Shown: piece after piece, positions 26,831 through 34,810 of the stretch
Layout of the letters: every line of letters starts with the position of its first letter
Position numbering within the stretch: the first letter of the stretch is position 1
Source: Rhizobium ruizarguesonis
GTDB lineage: Bacteria > Pseudomonadota > Alphaproteobacteria > Rhizobiales > Rhizobiaceae
Direction: 5' to 3'
Assembly: GCF_012349115.1 (NCBI RefSeq)
Contig: NZ_PQIG01000074.1
Location: 39,950-103,949 of the forward strand
DNA: 64,000 nt
Program-made: the position numbers and the translations under genes
Notes under the pieces: model-generated
Seen by the model: the letters and a program-made list of their open reading frames with translations, nothing else
Told to the model about the DNA's origin: nothing
The model's database searches: none

Positions 26831-26887
26831 AAGAAAAGAAAAGATACGCATTCACCGGCGCCGCCGCGCCGTCAGGGAGATGAGACG

Positions 26888-28096
26888 ATGACCGAGGTTT
26901 TCATTTACGACCACGTGCGCACGCCGCGCGGCCGCGGCAAGAAGGACGGCGCCCTGCATGAAGTGCCTTCCGTCCGGCTTGCGGCAAAGACGCTGGAAGC
27001 GATCCGCGACCGCAACGGGCTGGACACGGGCACGGTCGACGACATCATCATGGGCTGCGTCGATCCGGTCATGGATGCCGGCGCCGTCATCCCCAAGGCC
27101 GCCGCCTTCGAAGCCGGTTACTCCACGAAGGCGCCCGGCATGCAGATCTCCCGCTTCTGCGCCTCCGGCCTCGATGCCGTCAATTTCGGCGCCGGCAAGA
27201 TCGCCCAAGGGGCCGACGATATCGTCATTGCCGGCGGCGTCGAAAGCATGTCCCGCGTCGGCCTCGGCATGTCGGGCGGCGCCTGGTTCATGGACCCTTC
27301 GGTAAATTTCCCGGCCTATTTCATGCCGCAGGGCGTCTCGGCCGATCTGATCGCCACCAAATACGGCTTCAGCAGAACCGATGTCGACGCTTACGCGGTC
27401 GAGAGCCAGAAGCGTGCCGCCCATGCCTGGGAAAAGGGCTGGTTCGACAAGTCGGTCATCCCGGTCAAGGACCAGAACGGCCTGACGATCCTGGCAAAGG
27501 ATGAACACATGCGTTCCGGCACGGATATGCAGGCGCTCGCCTCCCTCAATCCGTCCTTCCAGATGCCCGGCGAGATGGGCGGCTTCGAGGCCGTCGGCAT
27601 CCAGGCCCATCCCGAGATCGAGCGCATCAACTATGTCCACCATGCCGGCAATTCCTCCGGCATCGTCGATGGCGCCAGCGTCGTCCTGCTCGGCTCCAAA
27701 GCCGGCGGTGAGAGCATGGGCAAGAAGCCGCGCGCCCGCATCAAGGCTTTCGCCAATATCGGCTCCGATCCGGCCCTGATGCTGACCGGGCCTGTCGACG
27801 TCACCGAGAAGCTGTTGAAACGATCAGGCATGAGCCTAGGCGACATCGACCTCTTCGAACTCAACGAGGCTTTCGCTGCCGTGGTGCTGCGCTACATGCA
27901 GGCCTTCGACATCGACCACGACAGGATCAACGTCAATGGCGGCGCCATCGCCATGGGTCACCCGCTCGGCGCCACCGGCGCGATGATCCTCGGCACGGTG
28001 CTCGACGAACTTGAACGCCGCGATCTCAACACCGCGCTGGTGACGCTCTGCATCGGCGCCGGCATGGGCACCGCAACGGTTATCGAAAGGGTCTGA
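26888..28096 (+). CDS. Acetyl-CoA C-acyltransferase (thiolase)
   Basis: A 402-residue thiolase that cleaves 3-ketoacyl-CoA with CoA in the last step of beta-oxidation. The acylated cysteine is C91 in SRFCASGLDAVN; H358 lies in GGAIAMGHPLGATGA and the second cysteine C388 in CIGAGMGTA. The start at 26888 (MTEVFIYD) follows GGGAGATGAG; the upstream frame runs through the inverted-repeat element. It lies between the dehydrogenase and the cupin gene in the same direction. Confidence 0.95.
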   Translation: MTEVFIYDHVRTPRGRGKKDGALHEVPSVRLAAKTLEAIRDRNGLDTGTVDDIIMGCVDPVMDAGAVIPKAAAFEAGYSTKAPGMQISRFCASGLDAVNFGAGKIAQGADDIVIAGGVESMSRVGLGMSGGAWFMDPSVNFPAYFMPQGVSADLIATKYGFSRTDVDAYAVESQKRAAHAWEKGWFDKSVIPVKDQNGLTILAKDEHMRSGTDMQALASLNPSFQMPGEMGGFEAVGIQAHPEIERINYVHHAGNSSGIVDGASVVLLGSKAGGESMGKKPRARIKAFANIGSDPALMLTGPVDVTEKLLKRSGMSLGDIDLFELNEAFAAVVLRYMQAFDIDHDRINVNGGAIAMGHPLGATGAMILGTVLDELERRDLNTALVTLCIGAGMGTATVIERV

Positions 28097-28098
28097 CG

Positions 28099-28482
28099 AT
28101 GGGCTTTAACACCGGCACGATCGAAACCGAATATGCCGAGGTCGCCGAGCACTGGTCGCCCCGCGTCATCGCCGATCTCAACGGCCAGAGCGTCAAGCTC
28201 GCCAAGGTTAAGGGCCAGCTCACCTGGCATTCCCACCGCGACGAGGACGAGCTTTTCCTCATCTGGAAGGGGTCGCTGACCATCGAATATCGCGACCGCC
28301 CGCATGTGCATCTCAAGAGTGGCGATTTTCATGTCGTGCCGAGGGGTGTCGAGCATAATCCTGTTGCCGAGGAGGAATGCTGGATCGTGCTTTTCGAGCC
28401 GTCGCAGACCAAGCATACCGGCGATGTCGTCACCGAAAAGACGAAGACCTTAGACGCGCAGCGCAGCCATTTGCCGGCCTGA
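28099..28482 (+). CDS. Small cupin-domain protein
   Basis: A 127-residue single cupin. Motif 1 is HSHRDEDELFLIWKGSLTI (two His and a Glu as metal ligands) and motif 2 GDFHVVPRGVEHN. It starts 2 bp after the thiolase stop and ends 16 bp before the FadJ-like gene, so it belongs to the operon. The family is too broad to name a reaction; in this position it could act on or sense an acyl-CoA or other ligand. Confidence 0.88.
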   Translation: MGFNTGTIETEYAEVAEHWSPRVIADLNGQSVKLAKVKGQLTWHSHRDEDELFLIWKGSLTIEYRDRPHVHLKSGDFHVVPRGVEHNPVAEEECWIVLFEPSQTKHTGDVVTEKTKTLDAQRSHLPA

Positions 28483-28498
28483 TCGGGGAGGAAACCCA

Positions 28499-30712
28499 AT
28501 GACCTACACCAATTTCACGCTCGAAACCGACGCCGACGGCATCGCTGTCGTCACCTGGGACATGCCCGGCAAATCGATGAACGTCTTCACCGCCGAGGTG
28601 ATGGCCGAACTCGACGCCATCATCGACGCTACGACCGCCGATGCCGCCATCAAGGGTGTCGTCTTCACTTCGGGCAAGTCCTCCTTCTCCGGCGGCGCCG
28701 ATCTGTCGATGATCAAGTCGATGTTCAGTTCCTATCAGGAGGAGAAGGCAAAGAGCCCAGAGACGGCGGTGCAGAACCTCTTCGGGCTGGTTGGCCGCAT
28801 GAGCGGCCTGTTCCGCAAGCTCGAAACGTCCGGCAAGCCCTGGGTTTCCGCCATCAACGGCACCTGCATGGGCGGCGCTTTCGAACTGTCGCTCGCCTGC
28901 CACGGCCGCGTCGCCTCCAATGCCAAGAGCGTCAAGATCGCGCTGCCCGAGGTGAAGGTCGGTATCTTCCCCGGCGCCGGCGGCACGCAGCGTGTGCCAC
29001 GGCTGGCGAACGCCCAGGATGCGCTGCAGATGATGACGACGGGCCAGTCGTTGACCGGCTCCCGCGCCAAGGCGATGAACCTCGTGCATCAGGTGGTCGA
29101 GCCGGATCAGCTCATCCCCGCCGCCAAGCAGATGATCAAAGATGGCCTGAAGCCGGTCGCCCCCTGGGACGAGAAGGGCTTCAAGGCCCCGGGCGGCGGC
29201 ATCTGGACACCGGCTTCCGCCCAGCTCTGGCCGGCGGCTCCGGCAATCTTGCGCCGGGAAACATCGGGCAATTATCCGGCAGCACTTGCCATCCTGAAAT
29301 GCGTCTACGAAGGCCTCCAGGTGCCGTTCGATACCGGCCTGAAGATCGAGCAGCGTTATTTCACCGAGGTGCTGCAGACCCGCGAAGCCTTCTCGATGAT
29401 CCGTTCGCTGTTCATCTCCATGCAGGAGCTCGGCAAGGGCGCCCGCCGCCCGGCAGGTCACGCGAAGACCGAGCTGAAACATATCGGCGTCGTCGGCGCC
29501 GGCTTCATGGGCGCCTCGATCGCTTATGTCACGGCCGCCGCCGGCATTCCGGTGACGCTGATCGACCGCGACATCGAAGCGGCGACCAAGGGCAAGACCG
29601 TCTCGGAAGGCCTAGTCAAGGATTCGGTCGGTAAGGGACGTCTTACGCAGGACGAGGCGGCTACACTGCTCTCCCGCATCACGCCCTCGGCAGACTATGC
29701 CGACCTCGCCAATGCCGATCTCGTCATCGAGGCGGTGTTCGAGGATCGCGAGGTGAAGAAGGCGGTCATCGAGGCGGTCGAAGCGGTCTTGCCGGAAGGC
29801 GCGGTCTTTGCCTCCAACACCTCGACCCTGCCGATCTCAGGTCTCGCCAGGAACTCGAAACGGCCTGCCGATTTCATCGGCATCCACTTCTTCTCGCCTG
29901 TCGAGAAGATGATGCTGACCGAGGTCATCCTCGGAAGCGACACCGGCGACAGGGCGCTGGCCGTCGCTCTTGATTATGTCGCAGCCATCAGGAAGACGCC
30001 GATCGTCGTCAATGACACCCGCGGCTTCTTCGTCAATCGCTGCGTGCTGCGTTACATGTCGGAAAGCTACGACATGCTGATCGAGGGCGTGCCGCCTGTG
30101 ATGATCGAGAATGCCGCCAAGATGGCCGGCATGCCGGTCGGTCCCCTGGCGCTCAATGACGAGGTCGCCATCGACCTCTCGCTGAAGATCCTCAAGGCGA
30201 CGGTCGCCGATCTCGGCGAAAAGGCCATCGACCCCAGGCATATGGAACTCATCTCCCGCATGGTGGAAAAGGAGGGCCGTTTCGGCCGCAAGAATTCCAA
30301 GGGCTTCTACGACTATCCGCCGAAGCCGGCCAAGAAGTCCCTCTGGCCCGACCTCAAGACCTTCTATCCGCAGAAGCAGGCGGATGAGGTCGACGTCAAC
30401 GTCCTGAAACAGCGTTTCCTCGTCACCATCGCGCTCGAAGCCGCACGCACGGTGGAGGAAGGCATCGTCACCGATCCGCGCGAAGCGGATGTCGGTTCGA
30501 TCCTGGGCTTTGGCTTCGCGCCCTATACCGGCGGGGCGCTGAGCTATATCGACGGGATGGGCGCGCAGGCTTTCGTGGAATTGGCGGAAAAGTTAGCTAC
30601 TGCTTACGGAAGTCACTTCAAGCCGACGCCGCTGCTGAAGGACATGGCCGCCAAGGGCGAGACGTTTTACGGCCGGTTCGACCCCTATGCGAAGCTGGGG
30701 AAGGCGGCTTAG
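28499..30712 (+). CDS. fadJ: Bifunctional enoyl-CoA hydratase / 3-hydroxyacyl-CoA dehydrogenase (FadB/FadJ-like)
   Basis: A 737-residue fusion that hydrates enoyl-CoA and oxidises the 3-hydroxyacyl-CoA. Residues 1 to about 300 are a crotonase domain (FSGGADLSMI, NGTCMGGAFELSLAC, ALPEVKVGIFPGAGG). The NAD domain begins near residue 328 with IGVVGAGFMGASIAY and includes FIGIHFFSPVEKMMLTEV. The C-terminal helical domain is duplicated (NDTRGFFVNRCV and later). Thiolase is encoded upstream. It is the last gene of the operon, closed by a hairpin. FadJ versus FadB is an approximate label. Confidence 0.93.
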   Translation: MTYTNFTLETDADGIAVVTWDMPGKSMNVFTAEVMAELDAIIDATTADAAIKGVVFTSGKSSFSGGADLSMIKSMFSSYQEEKAKSPETAVQNLFGLVGRMSGLFRKLETSGKPWVSAINGTCMGGAFELSLACHGRVASNAKSVKIALPEVKVGIFPGAGGTQRVPRLANAQDALQMMTTGQSLTGSRAKAMNLVHQVVEPDQLIPAAKQMIKDGLKPVAPWDEKGFKAPGGGIWTPASAQLWPAAPAILRRETSGNYPAALAILKCVYEGLQVPFDTGLKIEQRYFTEVLQTREAFSMIRSLFISMQELGKGARRPAGHAKTELKHIGVVGAGFMGASIAYVTAAAGIPVTLIDRDIEAATKGKTVSEGLVKDSVGKGRLTQDEAATLLSRITPSADYADLANADLVIEAVFEDREVKKAVIEAVEAVLPEGAVFASNTSTLPISGLARNSKRPADFIGIHFFSPVEKMMLTEVILGSDTGDRALAVALDYVAAIRKTPIVVNDTRGFFVNRCVLRYMSESYDMLIEGVPPVMIENAAKMAGMPVGPLALNDEVAIDLSLKILKATVADLGEKAIDPRHMELISRMVEKEGRFGRKNSKGFYDYPPKPAKKSLWPDLKTFYPQKQADEVDVNVLKQRFLVTIALEAARTVEEGIVTDPREADVGSILGFGFAPYTGGALSYIDGMGAQAFVELAEKLATAYGSHFKPTPLLKDMAAKGETFYGRFDPYAKLGKAA

Positions 30713-30720
30713 GCCGCCTT
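30701..30720 (+). terminator. Hairpin spanning the FadJ-like stop codon
   Basis: A perfect 8-bp stem, AAGGCGGC and GCCGCCTT, with loop TTAG; the stop codon TAG is inside the loop region. The stem ends in TT followed by TACCC, so the U-tract is short. It probably ends the beta-oxidation operon or protects its 3' end. Confidence 0.6.
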
Positions 30721-30976
30721 TACCCATCCTGCCGCGGCGCTACGACGTTCAAGAATTATTCGACTTCACCCTCGCCATTTGAATTCGACTTTCCCTTGCT
30801 GCGGCCTTGTCACGGACACAATTTCCGATTACATGTTCGCGCATCGATCTTGCTAGATGAACTTTGAAACGGCCTCGCGTCGTTCCTGGCGAACTTCCTC
30901 CAAAATCGGTTTTCATCGCCGCTTGGCATTTATCCGAGCTGCAATCTTCTATGAACGATTCGAAAAGGATATCGTC
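30713..30976. other. Long leader of the cold-shock gene, no gene seen
   Basis: About 260 bp between the operon end and the cold-shock start. Cold-shock genes commonly carry a long structured 5' untranslated region that regulates translation by temperature, and this stretch is the place for it. No specific cold-box or promoter could be assigned by eye. Confidence 0.45.
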
Positions 30977-31186
30977 ATGAGCACAGGTACCGTAAAGTGG
31001 TTCAACGCAACCAAGGGCTTCGGCTTCATTCAGCCGGATGACGGCGCAGCCGACGTTTTCGTCCACATCTCCGCCGTTGAACGCGCTGGCATGCGCGATC
31101 TCAAGGATGGCCAGAAGCTGTCTTACGAGCTCGTCCGCGACAACAAGTCCGGCAAGATGTCGGCAGACCGCCTCCAGGCGGCCTGA
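30977..31186 (+). CDS. Cold-shock protein (CspA family)
   Basis: A 69-residue single OB-fold RNA/DNA chaperone: [20 protein letters not shown] with RNP1 (KGFGFI) and RNP2 in [13 protein letters not shown]. The length equals the family norm. It melts RNA structure during growth or cold adaptation. The start at 30977 has AAGGA upstream; earlier in-frame codons belong to the leader. Two hairpins follow. Confidence 0.96.
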   Translation: MSTGTVKWFNATKGFGFIQPDDGAADVFVHISAVERAGMRDLKDGQKLSYELVRDNKSGKMSADRLQAA

Positions 31187-31262
31187 GCCTTCAAGGCTCT
31201 AAATATCATCTCCGGATCGTGACCACGGATGTACTGGCACGGTTCGTTGAGATAGCAGGGAA

Positions 31263-31287
31263 GGTCGGGTTACCCCGGCCTTTTTTT
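31263..31287 (+). terminator. Rho-independent terminator after the cold-shock gene
   Basis: Stem GGTCGGG and CCCGGCC (one G-U pair), loop TTAC, followed by seven T residues at 31281-31287. A weaker hairpin GAGCC/GGCTC lies just after the stop codon. The T-tract faces the + strand, so it serves the cold-shock gene. Confidence 0.85.
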
Positions 31288-31363
31288 GTGTCTGGTTGGC
31301 TGATGTTGTGCTCTATCCGCTCGCCCGCAGGAATGTTTGCCGCATCATCGGAAGCATGAATAC

Positions 31364-31807
31364 TCAATCTCCTGGCACCTCGCCACCCCCCAGCCTGTCC
31401 ATGACTCGCGCCATCACCGCACGTGCGGCATCGAGTTCCGCTGGCGTGAACGCGGCGCCCAGTCCGTCGGCCCATCCGGCTTGCGCGATCTCGATGACAC
31501 CGAGCCGCGCCGCCCCTTCTGCCGTCAGCAGCACCAGCTTGGCGCGCTGGTGCTGCGGGTTGTCGGCATAGGCGATCAGCCCTTCGCTCTCCAGCACGTC
31601 GGCGAGCCGCTGCACGCCTTGGCGGGCGACGCCGAGTGCGCGGGCGATCTGCGCCACCGACATGTCGCTGCGTCGTGCCGCCGCCAGCACCTGCCAGCGC
31701 GCGCTCGTCTGTCCTGCCGGCTTTGCCAGCTGGTCGCCCGCCGCCGTCAGATGGCCGGCGAGGCGAAGGGCGGTGATGGCGAAAGCGGAAAAGGCATCCC
31801 CTTCCAT
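31364..31807 (-). CDS. MarR family transcriptional regulator
   Basis: A 147-residue winged-helix dimer-type regulator. The recognition region is MSVAQIARALGVARQGVQRLADVLESEGL and the wing YADNPQHQRAKLVLLTAEG; the N- and C-terminal helices provide the dimer interface. The start is placed at 31807 (MEGDAF) because the longer frame to 31864 would begin inside the operator region. It is divergent from the GFA gene, with two operator palindromes between them, and presumably represses both. Confidence 0.9.
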   Translation of the reverse strand: MEGDAFSAFAITALRLAGHLTAAGDQLAKPAGQTSARWQVLAAARRSDMSVAQIARALGVARQGVQRLADVLESEGLIAYADNPQHQRAKLVLLTAEGAARLGVIEIAQAGWADGLGAAFTPAELDAARAVMARVMDRLGGGEVPGD

Positions 31808-31831
31808 TGTCCGCTCCGGTCGATTTTGTTT

Positions 31832-31845
31832 GACAACATGTTGTC
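31832..31845. promoter_or_regulatory. MarR-type operator 1
   Basis: Perfect palindrome GACAACATGTTGTC, 25 bases upstream of the MarR start. It shares the GACAACAT/ATTGTC half-sites with the second palindrome; centres are 36 bp apart, roughly 3.4 turns. Confidence 0.8.
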
Positions 31846-31866
31846 GATTTTGTATCTCATCCATAA

Positions 31867-31882
31867 TGACAACATATTGTCA
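31867..31882. promoter_or_regulatory. MarR-type operator 2
   Basis: Perfect palindrome TGACAACATATTGTCA, 41 bases before the GFA start. It matches operator 1 at 12 of the central 14 positions. Such paired sites suit binding of two MarR dimers in the divergent promoter. Confidence 0.8.
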
Positions 31883-31922
31883 TATACGGAGACTGAAGGC
31901 AACGTCGAAGGAGGAGAGCGCC

Positions 31923-32327
31923 ATGAAGAAAACCTACAAGGGAAGCTGCCATTGCGGCAAAGTGCACTATGAGGTGGACATGGACCTCGAGGAAGGCACC
32001 GGCCGCTGCAATTGTTCGATCTGCGCCAAGCGCCGCTATTGGGGCGCCAACGTCAAGCCGGAGGATTTCCGGCTGATGTGCGACCAGGCGGAAACGTCCG
32101 ACTATCAGTTCAACACCATGAGCGGTCATCATCGCTTCTGCCGTACTTGCGGTGTGCCGGCCTATGGTGACGGTTATGTCGAAGCGATCGGCGGCGCCTA
32201 TGTCTCGATCAACATCGCCTGCCTCGACAATATCACGCCCGAGGAACTGGCAGCACTGCCTGTCCGTTATGCCGATGGCAGGCACGATGCCTGGTGGAAC
32301 GAACCGACAGTGACGAGTTATCTCTAA
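31923..32327 (+). CDS. GFA family (glutathione-dependent formaldehyde-activating-like) protein
   Basis: A 134-residue zinc protein of the GFA/CENP-V fold. Ligand cysteines appear as GSCHCGKV, then CNCSICAKR and FCRTCGVP. Members bind zinc and are often annotated for S-hydroxymethylglutathione formation, but the catalytic claim is weak for most. The ATG at 31923 lies behind an excellent AAGGAGGAG. It is divergent from and probably controlled by the MarR regulator. Confidence 0.9.
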   Translation: MKKTYKGSCHCGKVHYEVDMDLEEGTGRCNCSICAKRRYWGANVKPEDFRLMCDQAETSDYQFNTMSGHHRFCRTCGVPAYGDGYVEAIGGAYVSINIACLDNITPEELAALPVRYADGRHDAWWNEPTVTSYL

Positions 32328-32330
32328 AGC

Positions 32331-32367
32331 AATTCCAGCAAAACTGCGCAGCGCTTTTGCTGGAATT
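32331..32367. repeat. RIME-like palindromic repeat (AATTCCAGC type)
   Basis: Perfect 13-bp arms, AATTCCAGCAAAA and TTTTGCTGGAATT, with the 11-base loop CTGCGCAGCGC. The inner GCAAAA/TTTTGC and TGCGCAGCG core are shared with the GCATGTCG-type elements, but the outer arm is different. It may also act as a terminator for the GFA gene, whose stop is three bases upstream. Confidence 0.8.
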
Positions 32368-32437
32368 GTGCAGATGTCGATGTCGGATCGTCGTCCTCCC
32401 CTTCGTCCTCTGTCCATAACGGAGAAGGAGAACGATC

Positions 32438-32881
32438 GTGAAAGACGAAGAGAACGCCAGGATTGAGGAAGAGGCGATCATCGCCATGCTGATGATGCGC
32501 GCCAAGGCGCTGGGTGAGAAGAACGCCAGCGACGCGCTTTCCTATGAGGCCGAGGATTCCGTCGAATTTTCGCTGGCGCCGCCGCTCGTCTATTACGGCC
32601 AGGACGAAGCGGGTCTGCAGGTCTGGTTCGATACCTGGGAAGGCCCGATCGGCGGCGAGGTGCGCGATGCCAGACTGACGGCCGGAGAGGATGTCGCCTT
32701 CTGGAGCGGCCTCATGCGCATGACCGGGACCAAGACCGATGGCACCGCGGTCGATCTCTGGTTCCGCCAGACCCTCGGCCTCGTCAAGCAGGATGGCCGC
32801 TGGCTGGTTGCCCATCAGCACGCCTCGGTGCCCTTCGCCATGGACGGCAGCGGCCGGGCGCTGCTCGACCTCAAACCGTAA
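32438..32881 (+). CDS. SnoaL-like / NTF2-fold protein
   Basis: A 147-residue protein with the NTF2/SnoaL cone fold: N-terminal helix IIAMLMMRAKALGEKNASDALS, the core SLAPPLVYYGQ, AFWSGLMRMTGTKTDGTAVDLWFRQTLGLVKQDGRW and the typical VAHQHASVPF ending. Such proteins are cyclases, isomerases or ligand binders; no substrate is apparent. The start codon is GTG with GGAGAAGGAG just upstream. Confidence 0.85.
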   Translation: MKDEENARIEEEAIIAMLMMRAKALGEKNASDALSYEAEDSVEFSLAPPLVYYGQDEAGLQVWFDTWEGPIGGEVRDARLTAGEDVAFWSGLMRMTGTKTDGTAVDLWFRQTLGLVKQDGRWLVAHQHASVPFAMDGSGRALLDLKP

Positions 32882-32887
32882 AGACTG

Positions 32888-34090
32888 TCAGGCAGCACTC
32901 CCCGCGACCTTCCGCCGGTCGGCGCGAATGCTCATCAGTCCGACGCCCATCAAAAGCAGGATCGCCGTCGCATAGATGTCCGTCGTCAGTGCGTAACCGG
33001 CCGATTTCGCCAGGAACCCGGCCAGGATCGCCGGCAGGCTGAAGGCGAGGTAGCTCTGGACATAAAAGGCCGACAGCAGCCCGGCCCGCTCATCCGGTTT
33101 GGCGAGCGGCATGATTGTGCCGATCGAACCGAGGAAATTGGTGCCGAAACCGGCACCGGTGAAAATCGTGCCGATCAGCAGCAGCGGCACATTGGCGAGA
33201 TGCACGCCGGCAACGACCGTCAGGATGCCGAGCGTCTTGGCCGATACGCCGAAAGCGAGATTGGCCGAGGCCGTCTTGCTGCGCCTGAGATAGACGGCGA
33301 TCGCTCCGCTCACCATCAATGCGGTGACGACGGCCCCGCCCGTCAGCGGCGCCCGACTGCCGGTCGTGGTGGCGACCAAGGACGGGACCAGCGAGAGATA
33401 GAAGCCGGCAAGCGTCCAGTTGGCGATGTTGATCGGTGTCACCAGCGAGAGCGGTCGCTTCACCTGCGGCGGAACGGTGACCCGCGGGATCAGCGAGCCG
33501 AGTGCGCCCGGCCGCGTGCCGCCGGTCTCGTGCGTCAGCCAGATGGCCGCCGCCTGCAGCGTGAAGGCGACGAGCAGCAGCGCATAGATCAGATGCATCG
33601 GGAAGGGGCCGTATTGGATCAAGGCGCTGGTGCCGACCGCGCCCACCGCCATGCCGGAAAGCGGTGCGATCGAGTTGACGATCTGTCCCTTTGCCCGGTC
33701 GACATCGACGAGCGCCGCTCCGAGCGAGGCGCCGGCGATTCCCGTTGCCAGCCCCTGCACGATCCGTGCTGCGATCAGCCAGCCGGGACCGCTTGCGACG
33801 ACGAAGAGCGCCATGGCGACGATTTCGAGCACAAGGGCGAAGAAGATTACCGGCTTGCGGCCGAGGTGGTCGGAGATTGAGCCAGCGGTCAGCAGCGCCG
33901 CCAGCAGCGCGAAGGCGTAGACCGCGAAAATCACCGTGATCAGCACCGGCGAGACGGAGAAGTTTTCCTGATAAATCCGGTAGAGCGGCGTCGGCGCCGC
34001 GGAGGCGCCGAAGAAGGTGGCGAGCGTCAGCGCATGAAAGCCGATCGAGGCGCGCGGCGAATTCTCGGTGGATTTGGCTGCGACGAACAT
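32888..34090 (-). CDS. MFS efflux transporter
   Basis: A 400-residue major-facilitator permease with 12 hydrophobic helices. The loop 2-3 motif is GSISDHLGRKPVIFF and the efflux-type start is ATFFGASAAPTPLYRIYQ. It probably exports a small toxic molecule by proton antiport. It is divergent from a TetR regulator with a symmetric site between them, the usual layout for regulated drug exporters. The start at 34090 lacks an obvious strong ribosome site. Confidence 0.92.
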   Translation of the reverse strand: MFVAAKSTENSPRASIGFHALTLATFFGASAAPTPLYRIYQENFSVSPVLITVIFAVYAFALLAALLTAGSISDHLGRKPVIFFALVLEIVAMALFVVASGPGWLIAARIVQGLATGIAGASLGAALVDVDRAKGQIVNSIAPLSGMAVGAVGTSALIQYGPFPMHLIYALLLVAFTLQAAAIWLTHETGGTRPGALGSLIPRVTVPPQVKRPLSLVTPINIANWTLAGFYLSLVPSLVATTTGSRAPLTGGAVVTALMVSGAIAVYLRRSKTASANLAFGVSAKTLGILTVVAGVHLANVPLLLIGTIFTGAGFGTNFLGSIGTIMPLAKPDERAGLLSAFYVQSYLAFSLPAILAGFLAKSAGYALTTDIYATAILLLMGVGLMSIRADRRKVAGSAA

Positions 34091-34104
34091 ATATAAGCTC
34101 CTTA

Positions 34105-34127
34105 AAGCTAAGCCGTTGCGTTAGCTT
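34105..34127. promoter_or_regulatory. Putative TetR operator for the MFS exporter
   Basis: Arms AAGCTAA and TTAGCTT with a 9-base spacer, 15 bases upstream of the MFS start. A second short inverted repeat, GCAAA-TTC-TTTGC, is at 34152-34164. Either could bind the divergent TetR regulator. Confidence 0.55.
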
Positions 34128-34227
34128 ATGTAGAGCAGGCATTTCGTAAAAGCAAATTCTTTGCGTTAATAGGTCTGTCAAAGATTTTGAACCATCGGCA
34201 TCAAGGAGAGAAAGTCGGGTTGCCCGC

Positions 34228-34785
34228 ATGACAGTGAAAGAGAATCTCCGTCCGGGCGGCAGAAGCGCCCGGGTTCAGGCATCGGTGCACAAGGCGGTCC
34301 GTGAGCTGATGGCCGAGATGAGCCGCGCCGACGTGACGATCCCCCTGATCGCCGGCAAGGCGGGGGTGACGCCATCGACCATCTATCGCCGCTGGGGCGA
34401 CCTGCAGGAGCTTTTCGCCGATGTCGCCGTCGATCGGCTGCGCCCGGATATGCAGCCGGTCGATGCCGGCAGTGGCAAGGCCGATCTCGAAGCCTGGGCC
34501 GAGCAATATGCCGAGGAAATGTCCTCCGGGCCGGGCCGCGAGATGATCCGCGACGTGCTGGCGGCGCAGGCGGGCGCAAATGCCTGCAAATGCGCTGAAT
34601 TTACCCGCCAGCAGATCGGCGTCATCGCCGAGAGGGCAAAGGCCCGCGGCGAGGTCTTTCCGGATGTTGACCGCGTCATGGACCAGGTCGTGGCGCCGAT
34701 CATGTACCGCATCCTGTTCGGTGACGTGCCGGATGCAGCGCGCGTGCGCGATCTGGTCGCCCGTGTCATGGGCGCGACGGACTGA
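34228..34785 (+). CDS. TetR/AcrR family regulator
   Basis: A 185-residue regulator. The N-terminal HTH is VTIPLIAGKAGVTPSTIYRRWGDLQELF; the C-terminal ligand domain is helical (LEAWAEQYAEEMSSGPGREMIR, VVAPIMYRILFG) and of the TetR_C group frequent in drug-exporter regulators. It probably represses the divergent MFS gene. The ATG at 34228 has a weak ribosome site. Confidence 0.9.
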   Translation: MTVKENLRPGGRSARVQASVHKAVRELMAEMSRADVTIPLIAGKAGVTPSTIYRRWGDLQELFADVAVDRLRPDMQPVDAGSGKADLEAWAEQYAEEMSSGPGREMIRDVLAAQAGANACKCAEFTRQQIGVIAERAKARGEVFPDVDRVMDQVVAPIMYRILFGDVPDAARVRDLVARVMGATD

Positions 34786-34810
34786 GCGGATCTCTTACTC
34801 CGCTACTCCG

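Noticed and set aside
30749..31066. Minus-strand frame opposite the cold-shock gene
   Set aside because: Antisense to the cold-shock gene and its leader; no motif.
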